Shown here: positions 53,523 to 61,280 of the stretch, piece after piece | How the letters are laid out: the number at the start of each line of letters is the position of its first letter | Position numbering within the stretch: the stretch's first letter is position 1 | Assembly: GCF_022549215.1 (NCBI RefSeq) | Contig: NZ_JAKZFC010000010.1 | Coordinates: forward strand, 1 to 64,000 | Source of the DNA: Solibacillus palustris | GTDB lineage: Bacteria > Bacillota > Bacilli > Bacillales_A > Planococcaceae | Length of the DNA stretch: 64,000 bases | Reading direction: 5' to 3' | The notes under the pieces: model-generated | The model's input: only the letters and a program-made list of their open reading frames with translations | What the model was told of the DNA's origin: nothing | Database searches by the model: none | Program-made: the position numbers and the translations under genes

Positions 53523-53714
53523 AGAAGCACGTCCTTTCAAAAAACTAGTATTTTTATTATAAAACATTTGGGAATGTTTTACCTTTGTGACAATTCAAGT
53601 CGTAATGCGTATGAAAAAAATTGTATAATAGAGGAAGAAACAGTTTGCCGATTATAAGTACGGTAAAATAATCGCTCGTATTTTTTGGGTTTTCATATTA
53701 TAGGGGGTTTTTAC

Positions 53715-55088
53715 ATGACAAATGAAGTTAACACAGCAAACAACCCTGCAATGGATGTAGGAGAAACACTAACATTTATCGAGGAGCCGATTGTACAAGC
53801 GGCTGAAACGTTATTTGTAAATGAATTTACAGACGGAATTTTAAATCCGAATGTACCGATGTTAGGACCACTAAAAGACGGGGGTACGATTATCGCGAAT
53901 ACAGCACCGGGTTGCTGGGGACCGATGATTACACCAGCAATTCGTGGCGGCCATGAGGTGACAAAGCCTGTTTACATTGAAGGCGCGGAAGTAGGCGATG
54001 CGCTTGTTATTGAAATCCAATCTATTCAGGTAACATCGATTGCGACTTCTTCAGGAACGGATGAAGCACAAAGCGACCGTTTTATTGGAGACCCGTTTGT
54101 TAAAGTCAAATGCCCAGGTTGCGGGAAGCTTTATCCATCAACAATTGTACAAGGTATCGGTCAAGAAGCGGTAAAATGTGCGACATGTGGTACGGACACA
54201 ACACCATTTAAAATGTCAAACGGCTACACGATGGCGCTTAGTCCTAAAGGGGATATTGGTTTAACACTTGGTAAAGAAGCGGCGCGACGTATCGCACAAA
54301 ATGCAAAAGAATTTATGCGTACACCTGAAAATTCGATTCAAAATCCTGTCACTGCTTTTGCGCCGAGCGATTTAATTGGGCTAATGGCGAGAATGCGTCC
54401 ATTTGTAGGGCAACTTGGGACAACGCCATCAAAAGCAATGCCGGATTCACATAATGCCGGTGATTTCGGGACTTTTTTAATCGGCGCACCACATGAATTT
54501 ACGATGACGGAAGACGAATTAGATATTCACCGTACAGATGGTCATATGGATATAAGTCGTGTACGCGCGGGGGCGGTTGTTATTTGTCCGGTAAAGGTGC
54601 CAGGTGGCGGTGTGTATGTTGGAGATATGCATGCGATGCAGGGTGACGGCGAAATCGCGGGGCACACAACGGATGTTGCTGGTATTGTGCAGCTAAAGGT
54701 AAGTGTATTGAAAAAGGTTGGTTTGCAAGGACCGATTTTATTGCCTAATGGCGAGGATCTTCCTTATACAGCGAAGCCTTTTACAAAGGAAGAAAAGCGT
54801 ATTGCGCGTAATTTAGCAGAAGAATTCGGTGTCAAAAATATTGAAGATAGCTTCCCATTGTCGATTGTGGGCTCAGGCGCAAACTTAAATAGTGCGACTG
54901 ACAATGCATTAGCACGTGCAGCAAAACTCTTTGATTTACCGGTAGAAGAAGTGAGAAACCGTGCGACCATTACTGGCTCTATTGAAATTGGTCGTCATCC
55001 AGGAGTTGTGACAGCTACCATGCTGATGCCAAAGTCGCTATTAAAGCAGGCGCGCATTTATAAACCAATTAAGCGTCAATATGATTGA
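53715..55088 (+). CDS. Acetamidase/formamidase family protein
   Basis: 457 residues from the ATG at 53715, with TAGGGGG upstream. FmdA/AmdA fold with IANTAPGCWGPMITPAIRGGHEV, GDMHAMQGDGEIAGHTTDVA and HNAGDFGTFLIG. A CPGCGKLYP...CATCGTDT segment near residues 135-170 looks like a small zinc ribbon inserted in the catalytic domain. It probably hydrolyses short amides to ammonia plus acid. It may be cotranscribed with the 172-residue gene 65 bp downstream. Confidence 0.9.
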   Translation: MTNEVNTANNPAMDVGETLTFIEEPIVQAAETLFVNEFTDGILNPNVPMLGPLKDGGTIIANTAPGCWGPMITPAIRGGHEVTKPVYIEGAEVGDALVIEIQSIQVTSIATSSGTDEAQSDRFIGDPFVKVKCPGCGKLYPSTIVQGIGQEAVKCATCGTDTTPFKMSNGYTMALSPKGDIGLTLGKEAARRIAQNAKEFMRTPENSIQNPVTAFAPSDLIGLMARMRPFVGQLGTTPSKAMPDSHNAGDFGTFLIGAPHEFTMTEDELDIHRTDGHMDISRVRAGAVVICPVKVPGGGVYVGDMHAMQGDGEIAGHTTDVAGIVQLKVSVLKKVGLQGPILLPNGEDLPYTAKPFTKEEKRIARNLAEEFGVKNIEDSFPLSIVGSGANLNSATDNALARAAKLFDLPVEEVRNRATITGSIEIGRHPGVVTATMLMPKSLLKQARIYKPIKRQYD

Positions 55089-55153
55089 TTGCCACGTTTT
55101 TAGTGCTCACTTTTCGGGAAAACAATCTAATAGAAATATAGAGAGGTGATACA

Positions 55154-55672
55154 ATGCAGCCAGTAATCAGAAAAATTGAAGCACTTGTCCTCTCGATTAG
55201 CGTGCAATCGGGTGTCGGTATTATCGAAACGATAAGTGAAAAAGATGAAACGAAAAAAGCGATATTAAAAATTACAGGGCAAACACCGCTTTTGACAAAA
55301 GACGGTCATCGAATTGGTGTATCAGCGATTCCGGTGAAGGGTCGCATTATTGCATTTGTTGACTCTAAAACGCCACTGCCAATGGTGTCACCGCCACAAA
55401 CAACACCGCTGTTAGTCATTTTTGATCAGTATGACAAAAAGGGCGAAGTGGTCATTGGAGCGTTTGATGAAATGCAATATAGCGAGCAATTGAAACTGAA
55501 ATTACACATAAAGGATTCAACGGAAATGGTTGATTTGCAAGGGAAGCGTGTTGAAAAAGAGGAGCTGATAGGTAAAATCCTCATCGTTTTTTATAGTACG
55601 ACAACACGTAGTATCCCAGCCCAAACGAATCCAACAAAAATTATTGTGACGGATGTTTTATCAACGGAATAA
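55154..55672 (+). CDS. Hypothetical protein of 172 residues
   Basis: GAGAGGTG precedes the ATG. Soluble, beta-rich by pattern, with no signal peptide or membrane segment and no motif I recognise. Notable segments are GHRIGVSAIPVKGRIIAFVD and LIVFYSTTTRSIPAQTNPTKI. It follows the acetamidase/formamidase gene closely. Function unknown. Confidence 0.75.
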   Translation: MQPVIRKIEALVLSISVQSGVGIIETISEKDETKKAILKITGQTPLLTKDGHRIGVSAIPVKGRIIAFVDSKTPLPMVSPPQTTPLLVIFDQYDKKGEVVIGAFDEMQYSEQLKLKLHIKDSTEMVDLQGKRVEKEELIGKILIVFYSTTTRSIPAQTNPTKIIVTDVLSTE

Positions 55673-55928
55673 TGCCAAGAAACTGCGTTAAATGTGAAGA
55701 CGTTTAATGTAGTTTTTTAACTTTTTTCAGCAGGGGTTCAAACCCCGACTGAATCAAATTAGTGCCCTCGGCGGATGTCACAGATTTTAAAAGAAAATTT
55801 CCCAGCGGGTTCAAAAAATGGACGCAATTACGCCGAGGTGTAATTGATTTTTTTATTTCGTAGTCATTTAATGTTTGTTATATTTTTCTATAGAGTGAAA
55901 GAGGGATGTGTTAAAGGAGGAATGGCTG
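55673..55928. other. Intergenic region rich in palindromes
   Basis: Contains a hairpin TTCAG/CTGAA enclosing GGGGTTCAAACCCC (55725-55753), then module F copy 2 and the RBS region of the next gene. The hairpin could act as a weak terminator for the upstream gene. Confidence 0.5.
55764..55858 (+). repeat. Intergenic repeat module F (copy 2)
   Basis: GGCGGATGTCACAGATTTT, then an interior hairpin (CCCAGCGGG region), then GACGCAATTACGCCGAGG and TGTAATT, followed by a T run. Both ends match the minus-strand copy at 48479-48560. Confidence 0.7.
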
Positions 55929-57377
55929 TTGTTGCTTCCATTTGATGAGCAGCTTTTAAAGGAGACGCAGGGACAGATTGGGGTAGAGCTAGAGAAAAAG
56001 TTGCGAGAGACATGTGATGAAACATCGATTTGGGGTGTGACATTCGATAGTGAAAGCTTTTTATTTGAACAGGAGCGTGCGGAAAAATTCTGCTTTTTGC
56101 TACTGAAAAATTATTGGGGGAAAGTGAATTTATTTTTTTATGATTCTTTTCATGAGGCAAATTTTAACGTAGAAGTGGTCAATGAAAAAATTCAGCAATT
56201 TTTTAATGAGCCAGAAAATAAGAAAGCACTATTTGCATTTATACATAAACAAGGAGAGATTCGTTTTTCGCAGCTAATTGAATTTCTTTTTGCAAAATCG
56301 ATTCAAACACCCGTATCCGAAACAGGCTTAGAACGACTGATTGTTTATAAAGTGGGCGAGCGCTATTTTGTGCAGCCGCTTTACTCGGATCAGGGCGAAT
56401 TTTGGGAATATATCACCGCCAAAAAAATCTATTCGCTCTATTTACAGCAATCTTTATCAGTAATTGAGCGACCACTGCAAATGATGCGTACTTTTAAATT
56501 GATGCTACAACCACAGTTTAGTAAAAATCGAGTAGCGACAATGATTCATAAGCTTGTTCAGCATATCGATTATGAAAATCCTAAAAGTTACGCATTAAAG
56601 CAGCTGCATTTATTTAATATTTGTTCACATTTTACAAGTGGGCGCCGTCATTTTAAGAAATTGCGAAAATGTGTAGCCAATGTCCAATCTGAGTGGAATC
56701 AGGGGGGCTTTGCGCTCAACGATAAGGAGCAAACGTTGCTAAGTTATATGCTGTTTCAGGAGGCGATTGTACGAAATGACAATGCGACGATTATGAAGCA
56801 TGGGCTGCATCTAATTGAAGAGGAGCGTTTATCCAATCACGCAATCGAGCTCATTGTTGATTATGAAGATGTTTTGCAAAGTATGAGTCCACAGCCACAC
56901 GCACTTGTGAAAAATTACAATGAAAATTATCTGGAGCATTTATTTTTCGTATTAATTGACACGCTTGTAAAAGAGGAGCAATGGCAGCAAGCGTTTGAGC
57001 TAGTAAAATGCTATGAGCTTGCCACATGTTCGGCCATTTTTGAGTTGTTACAGGCACAAAATCCACAGTCGATGCTGCATGTAATTGAAGCAACTGTTCA
57101 GCAAGATATTGCGGTGTTAGTCGATGGGACCGCCCAAAATATCCGTGATTCGCTTGTGACATGGCATGCGCAATATGTAGAAAAAAATAGTGAATATTAT
57201 GAAATGGCCAAAATGACATCACGCCATATGTGCAATTTATTAAAAATATTATTTTATGCTGAACAAGATTTTCTAGTAGAAAAGCTATTAGCTGTTTATA
57301 AGAAATATTTACTTTTCTCAACACACTTTGAAAATTTACGTCAGTTTATAGAACAGCGTACGGCATTAACAGTGTAA
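55929..57377 (+). CDS. Hypothetical helical protein of about 482 residues
   Basis: A long soluble protein, probably all-helical, with no recognisable motif or membrane segment. The start is set at the TTG 55929, eight bases after AAAGGAGG; an in-frame GTG at 55908 would place the RBS inside the gene. The mid-part (SGRRHFKKLRKCVANVQSEW) and C-terminal half resemble helical-repeat scaffolds only in general character. Function unknown. Confidence 0.7.
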   Translation: MLLPFDEQLLKETQGQIGVELEKKLRETCDETSIWGVTFDSESFLFEQERAEKFCFLLLKNYWGKVNLFFYDSFHEANFNVEVVNEKIQQFFNEPENKKALFAFIHKQGEIRFSQLIEFLFAKSIQTPVSETGLERLIVYKVGERYFVQPLYSDQGEFWEYITAKKIYSLYLQQSLSVIERPLQMMRTFKLMLQPQFSKNRVATMIHKLVQHIDYENPKSYALKQLHLFNICSHFTSGRRHFKKLRKCVANVQSEWNQGGFALNDKEQTLLSYMLFQEAIVRNDNATIMKHGLHLIEEERLSNHAIELIVDYEDVLQSMSPQPHALVKNYNENYLEHLFFVLIDTLVKEEQWQQAFELVKCYELATCSAIFELLQAQNPQSMLHVIEATVQQDIAVLVDGTAQNIRDSLVTWHAQYVEKNSEYYEMAKMTSRHMCNLLKILFYAEQDFLVEKLLAVYKKYLLFSTHFENLRQFIEQRTALTV

Positions 57378-57467
57378 TTCGCAAAAAATTACAACTTTTC
57401 GTGTGATTTTTCTCACAGCGAACAAGCGATTCCTTCTATTACACTTAACGTAGAAGGAGTGAGCAAA

Positions 57468-57560
57468 ATGATTAAAGGATTTTTATTAAGCTGTGTTGGC
57501 GTAGTATGTTCTGTTTTACTAGGCATGAGTATTTATTTTAGCTTCGTATCGGTAGGATGA
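57468..57560 (+). CDS. 30-residue single-span membrane peptide
   Basis: A short ORF starting MIKGFLLSCVGVVCSVLLG and ending FVSVG. AAGGAGTGAG lies just before the ATG, an excellent RBS. One hydrophobic helix covers residues ~5-27, with almost no soluble part. A -35/-10 pair is not certain. Function unknown; too small for most gene finders. Confidence 0.65.
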   Translation: MIKGFLLSCVGVVCSVLLGMSIYFSFVSVG

Positions 57561-57583
57561 GTGATGAAATAAGGTGTATCAAC

Positions 57584-57747
57584 GAGGGGGGTGTCCGAGA
57601 AGTAATTCTGGGACACCTCCTTTGCGCCGAGGATGGTGGAAATTTTATTTCGACCACCGCAGAAGCACCGCCTGCAGCGGATAATTAATACACGAACGAA
57701 GCACTGCGCGAAAAGTAAATACTTTTCGCGCAGCTCCTTTTGTTGTC
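57584..57747 (+). repeat. Composite intergenic repeat (modules A-B-D, C truncated)
   Basis: Module A hairpin lies at 57584-57624 (GTGTCC..GGACAC). A remnant of module C follows (GCCGAGGATGG, then GGTGG/CCACC). Module B is at 57664-57690 (GCACCGCCTGCAGCGG). Module D hairpin (CTGCGCGAAAAG/CTTTTCGCGCAG) ends CAGCTCCTTTTGTTG. Same order as the copy at 30575, with module D stem bases changed on both sides. Confidence 0.78.
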
Positions 57748-57912
57748 TGATTGGGGTGACACGTTGAGATGGTGCGATTTATCCCGAGAAGACGCCCACT
57801 TCAAACTAGCAAGTGTTAGGAGACAGCTAAGTGGACGAACAATTGTCCCTAAAAGTCCGATTGGTGGAAGCTAATGCTGGGTAGGGGTCGCGGAAAACCC
57901 CACCGAGCAAAG
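57748..57912. other. Unexplained structured segment
   Basis: About 165 bp of noticeably higher GC than its surroundings, with no ORF. CCACTT (57796-57801) can pair with AAGTGG (57829-57834), and GGTAGGGGT (57880-57888) with AACCCCACC (57896-57904). It lies past the end of the CoA-transferase gene. It could be a structured RNA, a mobile-element relic or another repeat family; I cannot name it. Confidence 0.4.
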
Positions 57913-57919
57913 TTTCTTT

Positions 57920-59105
57920 TTATTTTAGAACGCCTAATTTCGTCAATTCTTCAATATGTTGTTTTGAATAGCCATACGCTGTTAAAATTTCGTCGGTATG
58001 TGCGCCCATTTTTGCGCCGACATATTGATAATTTGGCTCGACGCCTTCAATTTTTAAGGCGGTTCCAATTTGGCGCTGTGTTGTGCCGTCTAATTTTGGC
58101 ACGTCGACAAGCATATTGCGTGCTTTGATTTGTGGATGCTCACATGCTTCATCGAATGTTAGTACGGGTTCAACACAGCCATGGAAATCCTCGTTGAAAA
58201 TTTCTAGCCATTGCGCAAATGTTTTGGAGCAAAAGGCATCCTTTACTGCTTCTTTAAAACGTTGTTGTGTGTAAGTCGAATCGTTGAAGGTGTTGCCGAT
58301 TAGCTCTGGAATATCGAGCGCTTCACATAAGAGCTTGCGAAATTGTGGCTCCAGGCTGCCAACCGAGAAATAGCGCCCATCTTTTGTACGATAGTAATCG
58401 TAAAATGTGCCGCCATTTAAAATTTCCTCTTCGGGCTGTGGTGCGCGGCCACTTCCGAAATATTGCGCGCCGTATAGTGCGTTCATCGCAAACATGGCAT
58501 CCGTCATTGAAACGTCGATAAATTTACCCTTGCCCGTTTTTTCACGGTGAAGCGCGGCTGCCAAAATGCCGACTGCTGCATGCATTGTCCCCCCAGCGAT
58601 GTCTGCAATTTGAATGCCCATTACGGCTGGTTTTTTTATCCTTTAAGCGAGAATGGTTAAGCACCCCACCAATAGACAAATAGTTGTTGTCATGACCAGG
58701 GCGCGTTGCATAGGGACCTGTTTGTCCGTAGCCCGTAATCGAGCAGTAAATAAGGCGTGGATTAAGTTCACTTAGCGTCTCATAATCAATCCCAAGGCGC
58801 TTCATCACTCCTGGACGGAAGCCTTCAATGACAATGTCGTAATCCTGCACAAGCTTTTTAATAATGTCGACTCCGGCATCTGTTTTTAAGTTGATTTGTA
58901 GTGATTTTTTTGAGCGATTCAAATGTTGGTGAATATACGACTCGCGGTCATCATCATACGGTGGCATTATGCGCATTAAATCCACGCGGCGCTCGGATTC
59001 GATATGAATCACCTCAGCACCCAAATCTGCAAACATCATCGTCGCAAGTGGCCCCGGTAATAGCGAGCTAAAATCTAAAATTTTTAACCCATTTAAAATT
59101 GTCAT
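57920..59105 (-). pseudogene. Family III (CaiB/BaiF) CoA-transferase, frameshifted
   Basis: Two overlapping reading frames together encode one ~395-residue family III CoA-transferase. The N-terminal part (59105 to ~58640) has LKILDFSSLLPGPLATMMFADLGAEV and RPGHDNNYLS, with the likely catalytic Asp. The C-terminal part (to 57920) has MGIQIADIAGGTMHAAVGI. The frame changes at a run of seven A (plus-strand T 58631-58637); with six, the frame is continuous. Sequencing error, recent mutation or slippage are all possible. The family moves CoA between carboxylic acids. Confidence 0.85.
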
Positions 59106-59347
59106 GACTCCATCCCCCTTATGCGATCAATACAACAAACTGTAATAATACAACGGTATTTTATTTTAAACAGTATTATAACAGTAGCGGCGATAAATTC
59201 CTATAATTATCCTTTTCTTATTAATAGAAATGTATGAAATAAAATATGAGTATAAGAAAATAAGCCACAAAAAAAGATATTACATTTAATGTAAGTATAT
59301 TTCAAATTATCTGAAAATTATAGTGCGAAAATGAGCAAAGTTTGATG
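59106..59347. other. Intergenic region without a recognisable gene
   Basis: AT-rich sequence upstream of the CoA-transferase gene, which must hold its promoter. No ORF, repeat or RNA is recognised here. Confidence 0.5.
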
Positions 59348-59381
59348 GAAATATAAAAAACTCGAGAGAATCATTCTCTCG
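59348..59381 (-). terminator. Terminator of the CAP-protein gene
   Basis: CTCGAGAGAAT and ATTCTCTCGAG form a near-perfect stem (59354-59377), followed on the minus strand by six T. It lies ~120 bp past the CAP gene, beyond repeat E. Confidence 0.88.
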
Positions 59382-59483
59382 AGCTCCATAGTCTAGGCTA
59401 AAGCGCCAGTCCCTCGGCCATTTCGATCCCTCCTGCAAAAGTGGTGGTGCGTCTACTTTTGCGTCGGGCTCTCCAATGTCTGT

Positions 59484-59519
59484 CGGGGCTGGAAGGGCGC
59501 TTTAGCGCTTTTCTAATAG
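59484..59519 (+). repeat. 36-bp repeat E overlapping a gene end (copy 2)
   Basis: Matches 6131-6166 at 35 of 36 positions. The TAA stop codon of the CAP-domain gene (59502-59504) lies inside it, in a different frame from that used at copy 1. Confidence 0.85.
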
Positions 59520-60692
59520 CGAATAAAAATTGATTGTAAAGTAGGGCTGGTTCTTGTTGTTGAAGTCTACACCGACAAAAACATGGGTGAATTCTTTTCG
59601 TAAAATATTTTCACGGTGACCAAGTGAGTTCATAAGTGCTTCGTGTGCATGAATCGCGCTGTATTGACCGTAGGCTAGGTTTTCACCCCACCAATCGTAT
59701 GTTAAGCCGCCTTGTTTCATACGATCGCCACCGCGCAGACTATTTAAATCGGAATGGCTGAAGAAGTTGTTGTCGGCCATGCTTGTACTATGCTTACGAG
59801 CAACAGAATTATATGTTGGTGTATATGTTAATGGTTTTAACCCTTCAGCAACACGTGTTTGGTTTATTAATTCGACCATTAAGTTTTCGAAGCCGTCACG
59901 TAATTCTTGTGATTGTGTAGCAAAGAAGCCTAATTTCGACATTTCTGTAGCAGCACTTATCCAACTAACGGAACGAATTATGTCGTTTTTATGGGCATCG
60001 TAGAAAAATGTTACATATTGATTGTCGATGAAATAGGTACCGCTTGTTTCTTGCCCATATTTGTCTTTGTAATTTTGTGTGTATTTCGTGTTGTTTTTCG
60101 TAATGCTTGTTAGTGGATCGCCGTATTTTACTTTAACCGAATTGCGTGTGTCGCCAACTTTAATCTCGAAAACTGTTTGACCGGAACGTGTTTCATAGCC
60201 GCCAACAGTAGCGGCGTTTTTTGTACCTATTAAATGGAATTGCTTATAGTCAGACGAAGGCATGTTCCATTGTAAATCATATTCAGAGGCAAATGTTTTT
60301 ACTGCTGAATCAGAAGCCGCTTTTTTTACGGTTGTAAATGGAATGATGATTTCTTGGTTCATTGCATTTCCATTGGTTGATTTTAGATTATTCGTTACAA
60401 CAATTTTGTAGCTACTACTATAATTAAGCTCTGTCGCGGGTTGGACTGTTAATTCTCTTCCGAAAATCGTTGTAATGATGGCGATTCGTTTGTTGTTTGC
60501 ATCAACTAAGTAAACATTGTTGGCGATTGAATTAGCATCGATCTTTTGTTTAAACGTAATCGTCCATTTCTTATTGATTGCTATATTTGAATAGGATTTC
60601 CATTGAGTAGATTCTGTTGTATTTGTGCCTAGTAATCTGGTGCTAAAAATGATAGGGATGATGATAGACATCATGAAACTTGTTTTTTTCAT
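59502..60692 (-). CDS. Secreted CAP-domain (YkwD-like) protein
   Basis: 396 residues with an N-terminal signal/anchor (MKKTSFMMSIIIPIIFSTRL). An Ig-like (Big_5 type) domain spans ~30-120, then a CAP-associated region (~135-265; FEIKVGDTRNSVKVKYGDPL). The C-terminal CAP/SCP domain (~270-396) has the hallmarks ARKHSTSMADNNFFSHSDL, WWGENLAYG and LGHRENIL. Bacterial members are cell-wall or spore associated and of unsettled activity. Its last codons run into repeat E. Confidence 0.88.
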   Translation of the reverse strand: MKKTSFMMSIIIPIIFSTRLLGTNTTESTQWKSYSNIAINKKWTITFKQKIDANSIANNVYLVDANNKRIAIITTIFGRELTVQPATELNYSSSYKIVVTNNLKSTNGNAMNQEIIIPFTTVKKAASDSAVKTFASEYDLQWNMPSSDYKQFHLIGTKNAATVGGYETRSGQTVFEIKVGDTRNSVKVKYGDPLTSITKNNTKYTQNYKDKYGQETSGTYFIDNQYVTFFYDAHKNDIIRSVSWISAATEMSKLGFFATQSQELRDGFENLMVELINQTRVAEGLKPLTYTPTYNSVARKHSTSMADNNFFSHSDLNSLRGGDRMKQGGLTYDWWGENLAYGQYSAIHAHEALMNSLGHRENILRKEFTHVFVGVDFNNKNQPYFTINFYSLLEKR

Positions 60693-61280
60693 ACTCGACT
60701 TTTCCCCCGTGTTCTATATGTTCACGAAGGTATTCTATAACGAACTTAAGGGGGATTTCATGCCATATGATTGAGTCTATCAGATGCATCAACCCTTGTT
60801 GATACTCTGTTTAGGTGATATGTTCTAGAAAATATCCAAAAAATTAAAATGGGTTTTCGTGGATAAAATTTATATAGAAATAACATTTCGTACTGAGGCA
60901 CAAGTTTTTTACATAATCGATATAAAAAATGCGGAAAATTTATTGGTTACTTATGTTAAATTACATATACACATTTTCGACATTTTAAACTAGTTAATTT
61001 TACTTATTTTATGTACATTTATAATATATTACCCAAAATATTACGACTTATTAGGAATATAAGGGAGTTCGGGCTAGGTGATTCCTTTTATATCAACGTT
61101 TGAATGAATGCTAAGAACGATTTGTGTTTTTCTAACCCAACTGTTAAGGGCTTGTACGAAAAGTAAAACAAATCGCTCTTTTTTATACAGTTTTACCTAA
61201 GGTTTGCCGATATAAAGATAGTAGCATTACAAGTAGATTCAGCATGACTTTACAATTCAAAAAGGGAGGTATTCTCTAGA
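60693..61280 (+). promoter_or_regulatory. Long divergent region and leader of the S-layer-type gene
   Basis: About 590 bp without a gene, very AT-rich between 60840 and 61060, as expected for strong S-layer promoters. CGATTTGT (61118-61125) pairs with ACAAATCG (61168-61175) and is followed by CTCTTTTTT, giving a terminator-like structure ~95 bp before the start codon. Promoter positions are not certain. Confidence 0.5.

Noticed and set aside
55725-55753. tRNA-like T arm (GGGGTTCAAACCCC)
   Set aside because: Only the T-loop-like hairpin is present; no acceptor, anticodon or D arms and no CCA can be placed around it.
58631-58637. Programmed -1 ribosomal frameshift
   Set aside because: Restoring the second frame needs a +1 (or -2) shift at the A run, and a -1 slip reaches a stop within a few codons.
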